Notes under the pieces: generated by a model
The model's database searches: none
What the model was told of the DNA's origin: nothing
Seen by the model: only the letters and a program-made list of their open reading frames with translations
Assembly (NCBI GenBank): GCA_028278555.1
Contig: JANQEA010000019.1
Span: 56,817-120,816 of the forward strand
Direction: 5' to 3'
Source: Candidatus Bipolaricaulota bacterium
Lineage (GTDB): Bacteria; Bipolaricaulota; Bipolaricaulia; UBA7950; UBA9294
DNA: 64,000 bases
Shown: positions 24,942 through 32,710 of the stretch, piece by piece
Position numbering within the stretch: the stretch's first letter is position 1
Layout: the number at the start of each line of letters is the position of its first letter
Program-made: the position numbers and the translations under genes

Positions 24942-26478
24942 CGGAGTCGATCGGGAGATCCCCGAGCAGATCGGCACCCGTGACGTCCGGCCATACGAGG
25001 GCGCGTACGCGACCGTCCGGACGGATCGGAAGGTGGCCCGGCATCAGAAGTGGTCCTCGCCCCAGGACGACAAGGTTCTCCCTTCGATCGAAGCGGCGAT
25101 CGAGGCGTGCGGACTGTCGGACGGGATGACGATCTCGTTCCACCACTGTTTCCGCAACGGTGACCGGGTGGTGAATCAGGTTCTCGACGCGTGTGCCCGG
25201 AAGGGACTCAAGGGCTTGCGAATCTACGCAACCGCCCTCTTCCCCGTCCATGAGCCGGTGATCGAGCACGTCAAGAGTGGCGTCGTCGCTCGGATCGAAG
25301 GATCGATGAACGGGCCGGTCGGCGCGTTCGTCAGCCAGGGCGGACAGCTCGCCGAACCGGCCGTCCTCCGGTCTCACGGTGGACGATGGCGGGCCGTCGA
25401 GGCCGGGGACGTCGAGATCGACGTCGCGTTCATTGCCGCGCCGCAGGCCGATCCGCTCGGCGACGCGACCGGGATCCGCGGGAAGACCCCGTGCGGTCCG
25501 ATCCAGTTCTCGGCGGTCGATGCGCAGTACGCGCGGAAGACCGTCGTCGTCACGAACGATCTTCAGCCCTATCCGGTCCATCCGTTCGAGATTCAGGCGG
25601 CGTGGACCGACTACGTGGTCGAGGTCGACGAGATCGGCGATCCGGAGAACATCGTCTCCGGGACGCTCCAGCTGACGCGCTCGCCGACCAACCTGCGGAT
25701 CGCCCGGCTGACGGCCGAGGCGGTCGTCGCATCGGGCGTCTTCGTCGACGGGTTCGGCTTCCAGGGCGGAGCCGGCGGGATCTCGCTCGCGGTGACGAAG
25801 TACCTCGGCGACGAGATGGAGAAGGCGGGGATCGCGGCCGGATTCGCGATCGGCGGCGGGACGAAGCTGCTGATCGATCTCCTCCATCGGGGCCTCGTCC
25901 GAACGGTCCTCGAGGGGCAGGCGTTCGACCTCGATGCGATCGCATCGCTTCGTGAAGACGACGGACATGTGGCGATCGACCCGGGTTTCTACGCGAATTA
26001 CGACTCGAGAAGCTGCGCGACGTACCAGCTCGACGCGGCCTTCCTCGGGGCGACCGAGGTCGACCTCGACTTCAACGTGAACGTGAACACGCACTCGGAC
26101 GGTCAGCTGCTGCACGGAATCGGTGGGCATCAGGACGTCGCCGCGGGCGCGGGGATGACGATGATCACCGTCCCGTCGATTCGCGGCCGGCTGCCGATGA
26201 TCCTCGATCGCGTGACGACGGTGACGACGCCGGGCGAGGTCATCGACGTGGTCGTCACCGAGCGGGGGATCGCGGTCAATCCGCGGCGTGAGGACCTGAA
26301 GGATCGTTTCGAGGCGGCCGGCCTCCCGGTTCGGACACTCGCAGAGATACGTGAGGAAGTAGGGCGGCTCGTACGACCGGCGCGAAAGCCCGTGTTCGGC
26401 GAGGAGATCATCGCCGCGATCGAGTGGCGAGACGGCACCATCATCGATGTTGTACGAAAGGTGGAGGGATGGGCGTGA
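24934..26478 (+). CDS. citF: Citrate lyase alpha subunit (citrate:ACP transferase)
   Basis: A 514-residue CitF, of normal length, which exchanges acetyl for citryl on the acyl carrier. Recognisable segments are ISFHHCFRNGDRVVNQVL, the GSMNGPVGAFVSQGG region, GFGFQGGAGGISLAVTKYL, and VNTHSDGQLLHGIGGHQD with its NVNTHSDG core. The start at 24934 (MRNGVDREIPEQIG) overlaps the CitD-CitE gene by 8 bases. The 3' end overlaps the HD gene by 10. With the fusion upstream it gives all three lyase activities in two polypeptides, which would produce acetate and oxaloacetate from citrate. Confidence 0.92.
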   Translation: MRNGVDREIPEQIGTRDVRPYEGAYATVRTDRKVARHQKWSSPQDDKVLPSIEAAIEACGLSDGMTISFHHCFRNGDRVVNQVLDACARKGLKGLRIYATALFPVHEPVIEHVKSGVVARIEGSMNGPVGAFVSQGGQLAEPAVLRSHGGRWRAVEAGDVEIDVAFIAAPQADPLGDATGIRGKTPCGPIQFSAVDAQYARKTVVVTNDLQPYPVHPFEIQAAWTDYVVEVDEIGDPENIVSGTLQLTRSPTNLRIARLTAEAVVASGVFVDGFGFQGGAGGISLAVTKYLGDEMEKAGIAAGFAIGGGTKLLIDLLHRGLVRTVLEGQAFDLDAIASLREDDGHVAIDPGFYANYDSRSCATYQLDAAFLGATEVDLDFNVNVNTHSDGQLLHGIGGHQDVAAGAGMTMITVPSIRGRLPMILDRVTTVTTPGEVIDVVVTERGIAVNPRREDLKDRFEAAGLPVRTLAEIREEVGRLVRPARKPVFGEEIIAAIEWRDGTIIDVVRKVEGWA

Positions 26479-27008
26479 AAGAGAGACTGCTGGAGATCCT
26501 GCCGGAGATCGAGTGGATCGGAGACGCGGGCCTGCGCGACAAGGTGATCGCGACCTGGATCACTGCCTTGGAGCGGGGCGGTTGGACGCCCGATGACGTC
26601 GATCGAATGCCGTTCACGCTGGCGAAGAAGGTGACGTCCAGCTTCGCGAAGCACGTAAGAAGCGTCACGCGGATCTGCGCTTTTGCCGCGGATACATTCG
26701 ACGAGATCTACGGCGGCGTCGACCTGAAGCTGAACAAGGACCTTCTCCTCGCCGGCGCGCTTCTGCACGACGTCGGAAAGCTGCTCGAGATGGAGGAGGT
26801 CGACGGGGCGTTCCGGAAGGGACACGAAGGGAAGCTCGTCCGGCACGCGTTCTCCGGTGTGGCCCTTGCCGACGCGCACGGACTCCCGCCGGAGGTTCAG
26901 CACATGATCGGGACGCACTCCAAGGAAGGCGACCCGTTCAAGCGAACGCCCGAGTCGGTCGTGCTGCATCTGGCCGACTTCATGAACTTCGACCCGATCG
27001 AGGGCTAG
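26469..27008 (+). CDS. HD-domain hydrolase
   Basis: A 179-residue metal-dependent phosphohydrolase of the HD superfamily. The central motif is LLHDVGKLLEME. A first histidine occurs in SFAKHVRSVTRICAFA, and a later histidine pair lies in HMIGTHSKEGDPFKRTPESV, which fits a small HDIG-type nucleotidase or phosphodiesterase. It starts inside the end of citF and ends 15 bases before the aconitase-family gene, so it belongs to the operon. A role in cyclic-nucleotide or CoA-derivative turnover is possible. The substrate is not evident. Confidence 0.8.
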   Translation: MGVKERLLEILPEIEWIGDAGLRDKVIATWITALERGGWTPDDVDRMPFTLAKKVTSSFAKHVRSVTRICAFAADTFDEIYGGVDLKLNKDLLLAGALLHDVGKLLEMEEVDGAFRKGHEGKLVRHAFSGVALADAHGLPPEVQHMIGTHSKEGDPFKRTPESVVLHLADFMNFDPIEG

Positions 27009-27023
27009 CGGGAGGCGAAGACG

Positions 27024-28280
27024 ATGGGACACACATTCGCACAGAAGGTCCTCGCGGCGAAGGCGGGCCTGGACAGCATCGATGTCGGGCAGATCGTCGA
27101 GATCGAGCCGGATGTCTGCCTGTCGCACGACAACACGGCGGCGATTGCCAAGAAGTTCGCGTCGATCGGCGTCGAGCGTGTCAAGGATCCGGACAAGTTC
27201 GTCATCGTCCTCGATCACACGGTGCCGGCATCGGAGGAGAAGTACGCGCAGAACCACAAGGAGATCCGCGATTTCGTGGACCTCAACGGGATCGACAAGT
27301 TCTACGATGTCGGGATCGGGATCTGTCACCAGGTTCTGCCGGAGAAGGGCTTCGCTCTGCCAGGGCGCCTGATTCTCGGGTCGGATTCGCACACGACGAC
27401 GTACGGCGCGTACGGCGCGTTCGCGGCCGGCGTCGGGCGGTCGGAGATGGCCGTCCTCTACGCGACCTCGAAGATCTGGCTGAAGACGCCGGCGAGCTTC
27501 AAGATCGTCATCGACGGGGAACTCGTGGAGCCGGTCGGCGCGAAGGACCTGATCCTTCACATCATCGGGTCAATCGGCGCAGACGGCGCGCTCTACAAGT
27601 CGGTCGAGTACACCGGCGAAGCGGTCGAGAAGATGACCCTCGCCTCGCGGATGGTCCTCTCGAACATGGCGATCGAGATGGGCGCCAAGAACGGTGTCTG
27701 CTTCCCGGACGACAAGACGAAGGACTTCCTCGACGGCCGAGCCGCGGGTGACTTCGAGCCTGTCTTCGCCGATGACGACGCGGGGTACGAGCAGGTGCTC
27801 GAGTACGACGCCTCCACACTCACTCCGCAAGTCGCCAAGCCGCACACCGTCGACAACGTTTCGCCAGTCGGGGATGTTGCGGGGACGCCGATCCACCAAG
27901 GCCTACTCGGTACATGCACCAACGGGCGGATCGAGGATCTTCGGATGGCGGCCAAGATCCTCGACGGGCGCAAGGTCGCCAAGGGCGTCCGGTTGCTCGT
28001 GCTCCCTGCGTCGCAGGAGATCCTGCTCGAGGCGCTCTCGGAAGGGATCATCGATACCCTCGTCCGGGCGGGTGCACTCATGCTCAATCCGGGCTGCGGT
28101 CCGTGCCTCGGCGCGCATCAGGGCGTCCTGGCTCCGGGCGAGGCCTGCATCTCGACGGCGAATCGGAACTTCAAGGGTCGGATGGGATCGCGCGAGGCGG
28201 AGACGTATCTCGGCTCGCCGGCGACGGTCGCCGCGTCGGTCGTCACCGGCGTGATCACCGATCCGCGTGAGTTCTTCTAG
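27024..28280 (+). CDS. leuC: 3-isopropylmalate/homoaconitate dehydratase large subunit
   Basis: A 418-residue [4Fe-4S] hydro-lyase of the aconitase superfamily, archaeal-type LeuC/HacA group. The cluster ligands are visible: the cysteine in GTCTNGRIEDLRMA and the pair in NPGCGPCLGAHQG. The conserved DSHTTTYGAYGAFAAGVG segment is present. It isomerises a 2-hydroxy- or 3-hydroxy-tricarboxylate or malate derivative by dehydration and rehydration. It lies between citrate lyase and leuD, but an unusual repeat separates it from leuD. The neighbours allow leucine, lysine or citrate metabolism, and the large subunit does not decide among them. Confidence 0.9.
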   Translation: MGHTFAQKVLAAKAGLDSIDVGQIVEIEPDVCLSHDNTAAIAKKFASIGVERVKDPDKFVIVLDHTVPASEEKYAQNHKEIRDFVDLNGIDKFYDVGIGICHQVLPEKGFALPGRLILGSDSHTTTYGAYGAFAAGVGRSEMAVLYATSKIWLKTPASFKIVIDGELVEPVGAKDLILHIIGSIGADGALYKSVEYTGEAVEKMTLASRMVLSNMAIEMGAKNGVCFPDDKTKDFLDGRAAGDFEPVFADDDAGYEQVLEYDASTLTPQVAKPHTVDNVSPVGDVAGTPIHQGLLGTCTNGRIEDLRMAAKILDGRKVAKGVRLLVLPASQEILLEALSEGIIDTLVRAGALMLNPGCGPCLGAHQGVLAPGEACISTANRNFKGRMGSREAETYLGSPATVAASVVTGVITDPREFF

Positions 28281-28305
28281 GGGCAAGACAAAGGCCTACA
28301 GCGGA

Positions 28306-28471
28306 AACGCAGAGCCCGCAGAGAGAAGCGCGCAGAGGGCCGCAGAGGAAGGCTAGGGAAGAAGCCATGACGACAGTGCGTGAGGCAGGGGATAAGCCTC
28401 AAGAAGCGTCTGGGTCGGCTTCTGCTTTTGTCCTTGGTGTCCTCGTTGGTGTTCTCCGTGCTCTCTGCGTT
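28306..28471. repeat. CAGAG-rich element with terminal inverted repeats between leuC and leuD
   Basis: About 166 bases bounded by AACGCAGAG (28306-28314) and its inverse CTCTGCGTT (28463-28471). The left part repeats CGCAGAG-type words. The right part reads like the CCTTGGTGTCCTCGTTGGTG-type words seen in dispersed intergenic repeats of many environmental genomes. It interrupts an operon, and the leuD ribosome site (GGAGG) lies just after it. An in-frame hydrophobic read-through upstream of leuD comes from this element and is not thought to be coding. Confidence 0.55.
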
Positions 28472-28502
28472 CAATGCTCTTGACTTGGCAGTAGGAGGTC
28501 TG

Positions 28503-28991
28503 ATGAACAAGGGCAAAGTCTGGAAGTACGGCGACGACGTCAACACCGACGTGATCTTCCCCGGCAAGTACACGTACCAGCCGATGGAGCCGGCCGAGAT
28601 GGCCGAGCACGCGATGGAGGATCTCGATCCCGACTTCGCCAAGAACGTGAAGGAGGGAGACATCATCGTCGCTGGGAAGAACTTCGGCTGCGGCTCGTCG
28701 CGTGAACAGGCGGCGACTTGCCTGAAGGCAGCCGGCGTGGCGGCCATCATCGCGCCGTCCTTCTCGCGGATCTATTTCCGCAACGCGATCAACAACGGCC
28801 TACCCGTGATCGAACTCGCCGAGGGAACCGACGCGATGCAGGCGGGAGACGAGGTTGGCGTCGACTTCTCCGCCGGCGTCGTCGAGCACAACGGGAAGAC
28901 CTACTCGTTCCCGCCACTCCCGCCGGAGGTCCTCGCCATCCTCGAAGACGGCGGGCTGATCCCGCACGTGAAGAAGGTGCTGAACACCTAA
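28503..28991 (+). CDS. leuD: 3-isopropylmalate/homoaconitate dehydratase small subunit
   Basis: A 162-residue swivelling-domain partner of the large subunit. Typical features are WKYGDDVNTDVIFPGKY, the GKNFGCGSSREQA loop and PSFSRIYFRNAINNGLPVIE. In this family the residues after PGxY help set the substrate: YLVY in methanogen isopropylmalate isomerase and YLRT in homoaconitase. Here the segment reads YTYQ, so the substrate cannot be assigned from known pairs. The ATG at 28503 follows TAGGAGG. An ORF extension further upstream is only the intergenic repeat. Its C-terminal third is the parent sequence of the two leuD fragments at 29.6 and 33.9 kb. Confidence 0.88.
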   Translation: MNKGKVWKYGDDVNTDVIFPGKYTYQPMEPAEMAEHAMEDLDPDFAKNVKEGDIIVAGKNFGCGSSREQAATCLKAAGVAAIIAPSFSRIYFRNAINNGLPVIELAEGTDAMQAGDEVGVDFSAGVVEHNGKTYSFPPLPPEVLAILEDGGLIPHVKKVLNT

Positions 28992-29015
28992 GTTGCGTAG
29001 GAGGGGGTACCCGCT

Positions 29016-29540
29016 GTGAAACCAGTTGTCATCTACTCGAGCAAGACCGGCAACACGGAGAAGGTGGCGATGGCTGTGCAGTCGGCCCTTCCCGAAGGGA
29101 CTCCGCTGGTCGCGGCAAGCGATTTCGAGGGCGAGGCCGATTACGATCTGATCTTCGTGGGGTACTGGGTCGATCGCGGAACGGCTGATGGTGCTTCGCG
29201 CGCGGCGATGGCGAAGATCAGCGGCAAGATGGTCGCAACGTTCTCCACGCTGGGCGAATACCCTGATTCGCAGCACGCGAAGGACAGCGTGGCGAATGGC
29301 ATCTCCTGCCTGGGAGAAGGCTGTACCGTGCTTGGGACCTTCATCTGCCACGGGGCGGTCTCTCCCGAGGTGCAGGAATGGATGAAGCAGTTCCCTGAGG
29401 GTCATCCGAACGCCGCTACGCCGGAACGGCTCGAGCGCTGGGAGATCGCCAGCACGCATCCAGACTCCGCCGATCTCGAGAACGCCGCAGCGTTCGCCCG
29501 CGAGGTGATAGAGAAGGCGCAAGGATTGGTCGCCTCCTAG
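29016..29540 (+). CDS. Flavodoxin-like protein
   Basis: A 174-residue flavodoxin-fold protein that should bind FMN and carry electrons. The phosphate loop is SSKTGNTEKVA at about residues 8-18. An isoalloxazine-side aromatic occurs in LIFVGYWVDRGTA, and further loop features are in STLGEYP and GTFICHG. The start is GTG at 29016 with GGAGGGGG upstream. It follows leuD by 24 bases and probably ends the metabolic operon. The partner reductase or enzyme is unknown. A role in reducing one of the operon's enzymes is only a guess. Confidence 0.85.
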   Translation: MKPVVIYSSKTGNTEKVAMAVQSALPEGTPLVAASDFEGEADYDLIFVGYWVDRGTADGASRAAMAKISGKMVATFSTLGEYPDSQHAKDSVANGISCLGEGCTVLGTFICHGAVSPEVQEWMKQFPEGHPNAATPERLERWEIASTHPDSADLENAAAFAREVIEKAQGLVAS

Positions 29541-29562
29541 TTTTCAATCGAAGTGGCAAGTG

Positions 29563-29718
29563 ATGCAGACGGGCGGAGAGGTCGACGCTGACTTCACTGC
29601 AGGAACCGTGGAGCACGTCGGGAAGCCCGCACTCTTCCCACTCCTTCCGCCCGAGGGCCTCGCCATTCTCGAAGGCGGTGGGCTGAGCCTGCACGTGAGG
29701 AAGGTGCAATTGGTGTAG
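29563..29718 (+). pseudogene. leuD 3'-end fragment, copy A
   Basis: Fifty-two codons, open in frame to a stop, aligning with the last 51 residues of LeuD. MQTGGEVDADFTAGTVEH here matches MQAGDEVGVDFSAGVVEH in LeuD, and LPPEGLAILEGGGL here matches LPPEVLAILEDGGL. There is no ribosome site and the fragment lacks the catalytic loop, so it is probably a relic. Divergence is substantial at the DNA level but the frame is kept. This suggests descent from a diverged paralogue rather than a recent copy. Confidence 0.8.
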
Positions 29719-29759
29719 GTGGAAGCTCAGGCGTTCGATCTCGCTGCAAGGAGAATGAC

Positions 29760-29927
29760 ATGGGTGTAGAGAACGTTGCGTGCCCGAAGTGTGGAAGAGA
29801 GGCAATCGTGACTGTGCCAATCGGGAAGAGGCTGCTCGGAGTCACTGCTACCTTCGTGAACTACTCGCGCATGAAGGCGGGCTCATATTCTGTCGGGAAG
29901 TGCGCGAGCTGCAAGCAGCAGTTCTAA
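29760..29927 (+). CDS. 55-residue zinc-ribbon protein
   Basis: A short gene with a good ribosome site (AAGGAG seven bases upstream of the ATG). The product has two CxxC knuckles, ACPKCGRE near the N terminus (cysteines at 8 and 11) and KCASCKQQF at the C terminus (48 and 51). They are separated by a beta-rich middle, the layout of a zinc ribbon. It has no partner domain and could bind nucleic acid or a protein. It sits alone between leuD fragment A and the lower-GC island. Confidence 0.65.
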   Translation: MGVENVACPKCGREAIVTVPIGKRLLGVTATFVNYSRMKAGSYSVGKCASCKQQF

Positions 29928-30443
29928 GCCTAAACTCGAGATGCGTGAGCTTCCGCCCAACCTCTGACAACGGTGTGAAAGCGCGAGGAAGATCGTTCTC
30001 GGCAAGAGATCCTGTGCAGGTTCACAACGCGACCTGGCTGTCGCTAGAGGCCCTTGTGATCCTCCAGAGCTCTAGCCTCAGAGGTTCCATCAAGAAGATT
30101 CTGACGTGGGGACACATCGACATTGCTACCTGAGAGCTCTCGCGCTGAGCTTCTCCTGGTTCTCAGTTCTCACGACGCATTGAAGCCTCCTCAATCCATC
30201 GGCAACCTTGTGTGCGTGATGGTGATATCATTGGATGAGTCAACCTGATGCTCATGCGAAGGCACGCCTGCAGGTAAGGAGCTGCGTGGTATCTCGTGAG
30301 CGAGAGAGACACATCAATGATCGGAGGGCGGATCGGTACTGAGGGGAGGAGCGAGGTCGCCGTAGAGCAGGCTTTGCCTGCGTTTGGGTGAAGGACGCAT
30401 CTGAAGTAGCCGATCACATACATCCGGAGGGGAACGTAGGCGC
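29928..30443. other. 516-base stretch without a convincing gene
   Basis: Both strands contain only short open frames with no ribosome sites and no recognisable similarity. Base composition is visibly lower in GC than the housekeeping regions. One perfect small hairpin is present, GCAGGC-TTT-GCCTGC (around 30368-30382), followed by GTTTG. It could be a terminator or part of a leader for the kinase-like cluster. An AT-rich TGATATCATT is found near 30222 but lacks a spaced -35 box. Confidence 0.45.
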
Positions 30444-31472
30444 ATGGAGAGCATTCAGAAGTTCGTAGAAGAGGCAACGCAGCCGAAGGGGAGACTGCAC
30501 GAGATCTATCTTCGCAACTTCCGCGAACTCGTGAAGCTGATTCCCATGGTTGGCTCGCTGATTGATGCCAATGTGTTCGGAGCGATCGCCGACAGAAACC
30601 TGAACGAGCGACTAGTCAAACTCGAGGACGCTTGTGCCAGAGCCCTCCTGGAATCGGACAGCAGTCTGCTGAAAGCAGAGATTGCGAGCATCAACGGCCA
30701 GTTCGCGGTGCTCGTGCTGACGAACCTTCAGGAGTTCCGGGACTGGGCAGAAGGCTCCCTTAATGGGTTGGCTGCTTCGGTCAAACAGCTTTCGGAGGCA
30801 ACGACAGCCCTGAGACCGCATCCGAGCTTCCGCTTCGTGACGATCTCAGGGGCATCAGCAGTTGGGAAGGACTGTTTGCTAGACTACATTGCGCATAATA
30901 GATGCAAGACTGCGAGGCGAATCGAAATGCTTCGCAAGTTTACGACAAGAGAGCCTCGTCCGGTGGACTCCAAGTACTACGACTTCGTCACCGACGAGGA
31001 GTTCGATCTGCTTGAGAGGAGTGGTGGCGTGCTCTTCCCCTACTACAAGAGGGGCTTCCGCTACGGGTTCGATAAGGCTCACTTCGCGGAGCTTGCGGAA
31101 GAGGACTGCCACGCCTTCTGCGTGTTCACGAGCTTCAGCACATTCCCATCGGATAGACAGGTTCTGAGAGACAAGGGTGTGTACCACATCGCCATTCTCC
31201 TGGAGGCGAGCGAGGAATGCCTGATCCTTCGCTCGAATGCGCGACTGCTGAAGCCAGATGATCTTGAGCGGCGCAAGGAGTCCATCTCTCACGACCTCGG
31301 CTTTCTCAGAGAGAACTCGAAGTTCAGGGCCATGAATTTCGACGTCATCATCAACAATAGCGACAAGTACTCCAAGGAAGAAAGCTACAACAGGCTTGTG
31401 ACGAAGATTGGGCTTCAGGAGATGACGCTGGATCTGGATGAGGGGGTTGTGGAGGGGGCGTGCGACAGATAG
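30444..31472 (+). CDS. Guanylate-kinase-fold protein 1, with helical N-terminal domain
   Basis: A 342-residue protein. Residues 1-125 are helical. They include a hydrophobic glycine-proline segment, LIPMVGSLIDANVFGAIAD at 32-50, followed by an amphipathic coiled region. The C-terminal part is guanylate-kinase-like. It has a P-loop GASAVGKD at 136-143, a nucleobase/phosphate-binding KFTTREPRP at 165-173, and YDFVTDEEFDLLERSGG like the guanylate kinase lid region. RYGFD matches the YG motif. The usual P-loop serine/threonine is replaced by aspartate (GKD). It is first in a cluster with two shorter paralogues and a NUDIX protein. It is not the housekeeping Gmk, which is about 200 residues and ends P-loop GKS. 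The function is unknown, and the N-terminal segment could be membrane-active. Confidence 0.75.
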   Translation: MESIQKFVEEATQPKGRLHEIYLRNFRELVKLIPMVGSLIDANVFGAIADRNLNERLVKLEDACARALLESDSSLLKAEIASINGQFAVLVLTNLQEFRDWAEGSLNGLAASVKQLSEATTALRPHPSFRFVTISGASAVGKDCLLDYIAHNRCKTARRIEMLRKFTTREPRPVDSKYYDFVTDEEFDLLERSGGVLFPYYKRGFRYGFDKAHFAELAEEDCHAFCVFTSFSTFPSDRQVLRDKGVYHIAILLEASEECLILRSNARLLKPDDLERRKESISHDLGFLRENSKFRAMNFDVIINNSDKYSKEESYNRLVTKIGLQEMTLDLDEGVVEGACDR

Positions 31473-31506
31473 CCCGCCGATCTTCTGAACGGAGGATGGA
31501 GGAACT

Positions 31507-32094
31507 ATGCCCCACCTGATCACCATTACCGGGCCGTCTCAGGCGGGAAAGAGCACGGCCATAGAGCTATTCACAAGCCTTGCCGACGGTTCCTTCCGCC
31601 CAGTCTCAGTCCCGAAATTCACAACAAGGGAACCGCGTTCCGACGACAAGCCGACTGAGGTGATGACTGTCGAGAGGCTGCCCGATGAACTCGATCTGGT
31701 ATACCAGCAGTACGACTCGCGGTACGGCCTGTCCTCAACGAGTCTTCTGGACATGATGAGAAATGGCTTCACTCCAATTCTGGTTCTAAACGATGTACGA
31801 TTGATCAGCGATGTGAAGGGCATGTTTGGCTCACTCACCAAGTCTATCTTCCTGTTCCGGAAGTCCCCCAAGGCAGACGAGTTTCTCGCTGACGCCGCCG
31901 CCCGTGGGGATGAGATTACGGACGCAACCCAGAAGCGATTCAAGAAAGCCGAGGCAATCTATCGGATATACATCGAGAACATCTACTTGTTCGATCATGT
32001 GCTTCTGAATGCCGGAGATATTGAGACTCTCGATCTTCAGATTCGAGAGATCGTGCACAGCCTCACCCTTGAGTCCGGGGCGCGTCTCCGATGA
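31507..32094 (+). CDS. Guanylate-kinase-fold protein 2
   Basis: A 195-residue P-loop protein of the guanylate kinase fold. The P-loop GPSQAGKS is at 9-16, KFTTREPR at 37-44 and RYG at 72-74. The lid region is shortened and altered compared with Gmk (SDDKPTEVMTVERLPDEL). The C-terminal half, with FRKSPKADEFLADAA and an IYLFDHVLLNAG strand, resembles that of protein 3. The start at 31507 follows GGAGGATGGAGG. It begins 34 bases after protein 1 and overlaps protein 3 by 4 bases. It probably binds a purine nucleotide, but residues for GMP as acceptor are not fully kept. Confidence 0.72.
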   Translation: MPHLITITGPSQAGKSTAIELFTSLADGSFRPVSVPKFTTREPRSDDKPTEVMTVERLPDELDLVYQQYDSRYGLSSTSLLDMMRNGFTPILVLNDVRLISDVKGMFGSLTKSIFLFRKSPKADEFLADAAARGDEITDATQKRFKKAEAIYRIYIENIYLFDHVLLNAGDIETLDLQIREIVHSLTLESGARLR

Positions 32095-32663
32095 GTTCCA
32101 GACCTGTCATCTTCGTTGTTGTAGGCACCCCTGGATCAGGTAAGGACCTTCTGGTTCAGGCTGCGAATGACATGGGAGTACTCCATTGCAGGATTGTCCC
32201 AAAGCACACGGACAGGGGTCGTCAGATAGATGACTCAAATGAGATGATCTGTGCCGGCGATGAGGGCTACGATCTAGATGGTTGCGATCTCACCTACAAG
32301 AACTATAACAACCGTTATGGGATTAAGATGGCACTCCTGTGGGATCAGCTGAAGTTGGGTGTGGCGCAAGTGGTTGTCGTGAGCAACACTGACGCGATCA
32401 ACAAGCTGAAAGATGCATTTGGGTCGATGGTGAAACTCATCTTCGTGCACTCAGAGATGGACGAGGAAAAGTATAGACTCGAGCAACGAGCGCTCGGGAA
32501 CAATGAGACATACGTTGACGCACGAGTTGATGCCTACAATCAGGCTCTTGCCTTGTACTATCGAAACATCGCCCGTTTCGATCACGTTCTCATCTATGCT
32601 GGATCAAGGGAGGACCTGTTTGACCAGATCTTCAGGCTCTTCAACTATTATGAGACGCAGTAG
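32091..32663 (+). CDS. Guanylate-kinase-fold protein 3
   Basis: A 190-residue P-loop protein. GTPGSGKD is at 12-19 with aspartate after the lysine, as in protein 1. PKHTDRGR at 37-44 is in the place of KFTTREPR, and RYG is at 75-77. The TTR and PR residues that bind GMP phosphate in guanylate kinase are largely lost, so the substrate has probably changed. The C-terminal part (RNIARFDHVLIYAGSREDLF) matches protein 2 (ENIYLFDHVLLNAGDIETLD), showing common descent. The start overlaps the stop of protein 2 as ATGA, and its stop abuts the leader of the NUDIX gene. Confidence 0.7.
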   Translation: MSSRPVIFVVVGTPGSGKDLLVQAANDMGVLHCRIVPKHTDRGRQIDDSNEMICAGDEGYDLDGCDLTYKNYNNRYGIKMALLWDQLKLGVAQVVVVSNTDAINKLKDAFGSMVKLIFVHSEMDEEKYRLEQRALGNNETYVDARVDAYNQALALYYRNIARFDHVLIYAGSREDLFDQIFRLFNYYETQ

Positions 32664-32710
32664 TGATGTGGGGGGCATGTATCAGCACCCGAGTTTGGGA
32701 GGAGGTACTG

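Noticed and set aside
28380..28502. N-terminal hydrophobic extension of leuD that looks like a signal peptide
   Set aside because: It is encoded by the CAGAG-rich intergenic repeat. The ribosome site and family start are at 28503.
29928..30443. Possible retron or tRNA-like RNA
   Set aside because: No cloverleaf, no reverse transcriptase gene, and no msr/msd-type long inverted repeat could be found.
30163..30477. Minus-strand open frame of 104 codons before the kinase-like cluster
   Set aside because: No ribosome site, no similarity, and it overlaps the start of the plus-strand gene.
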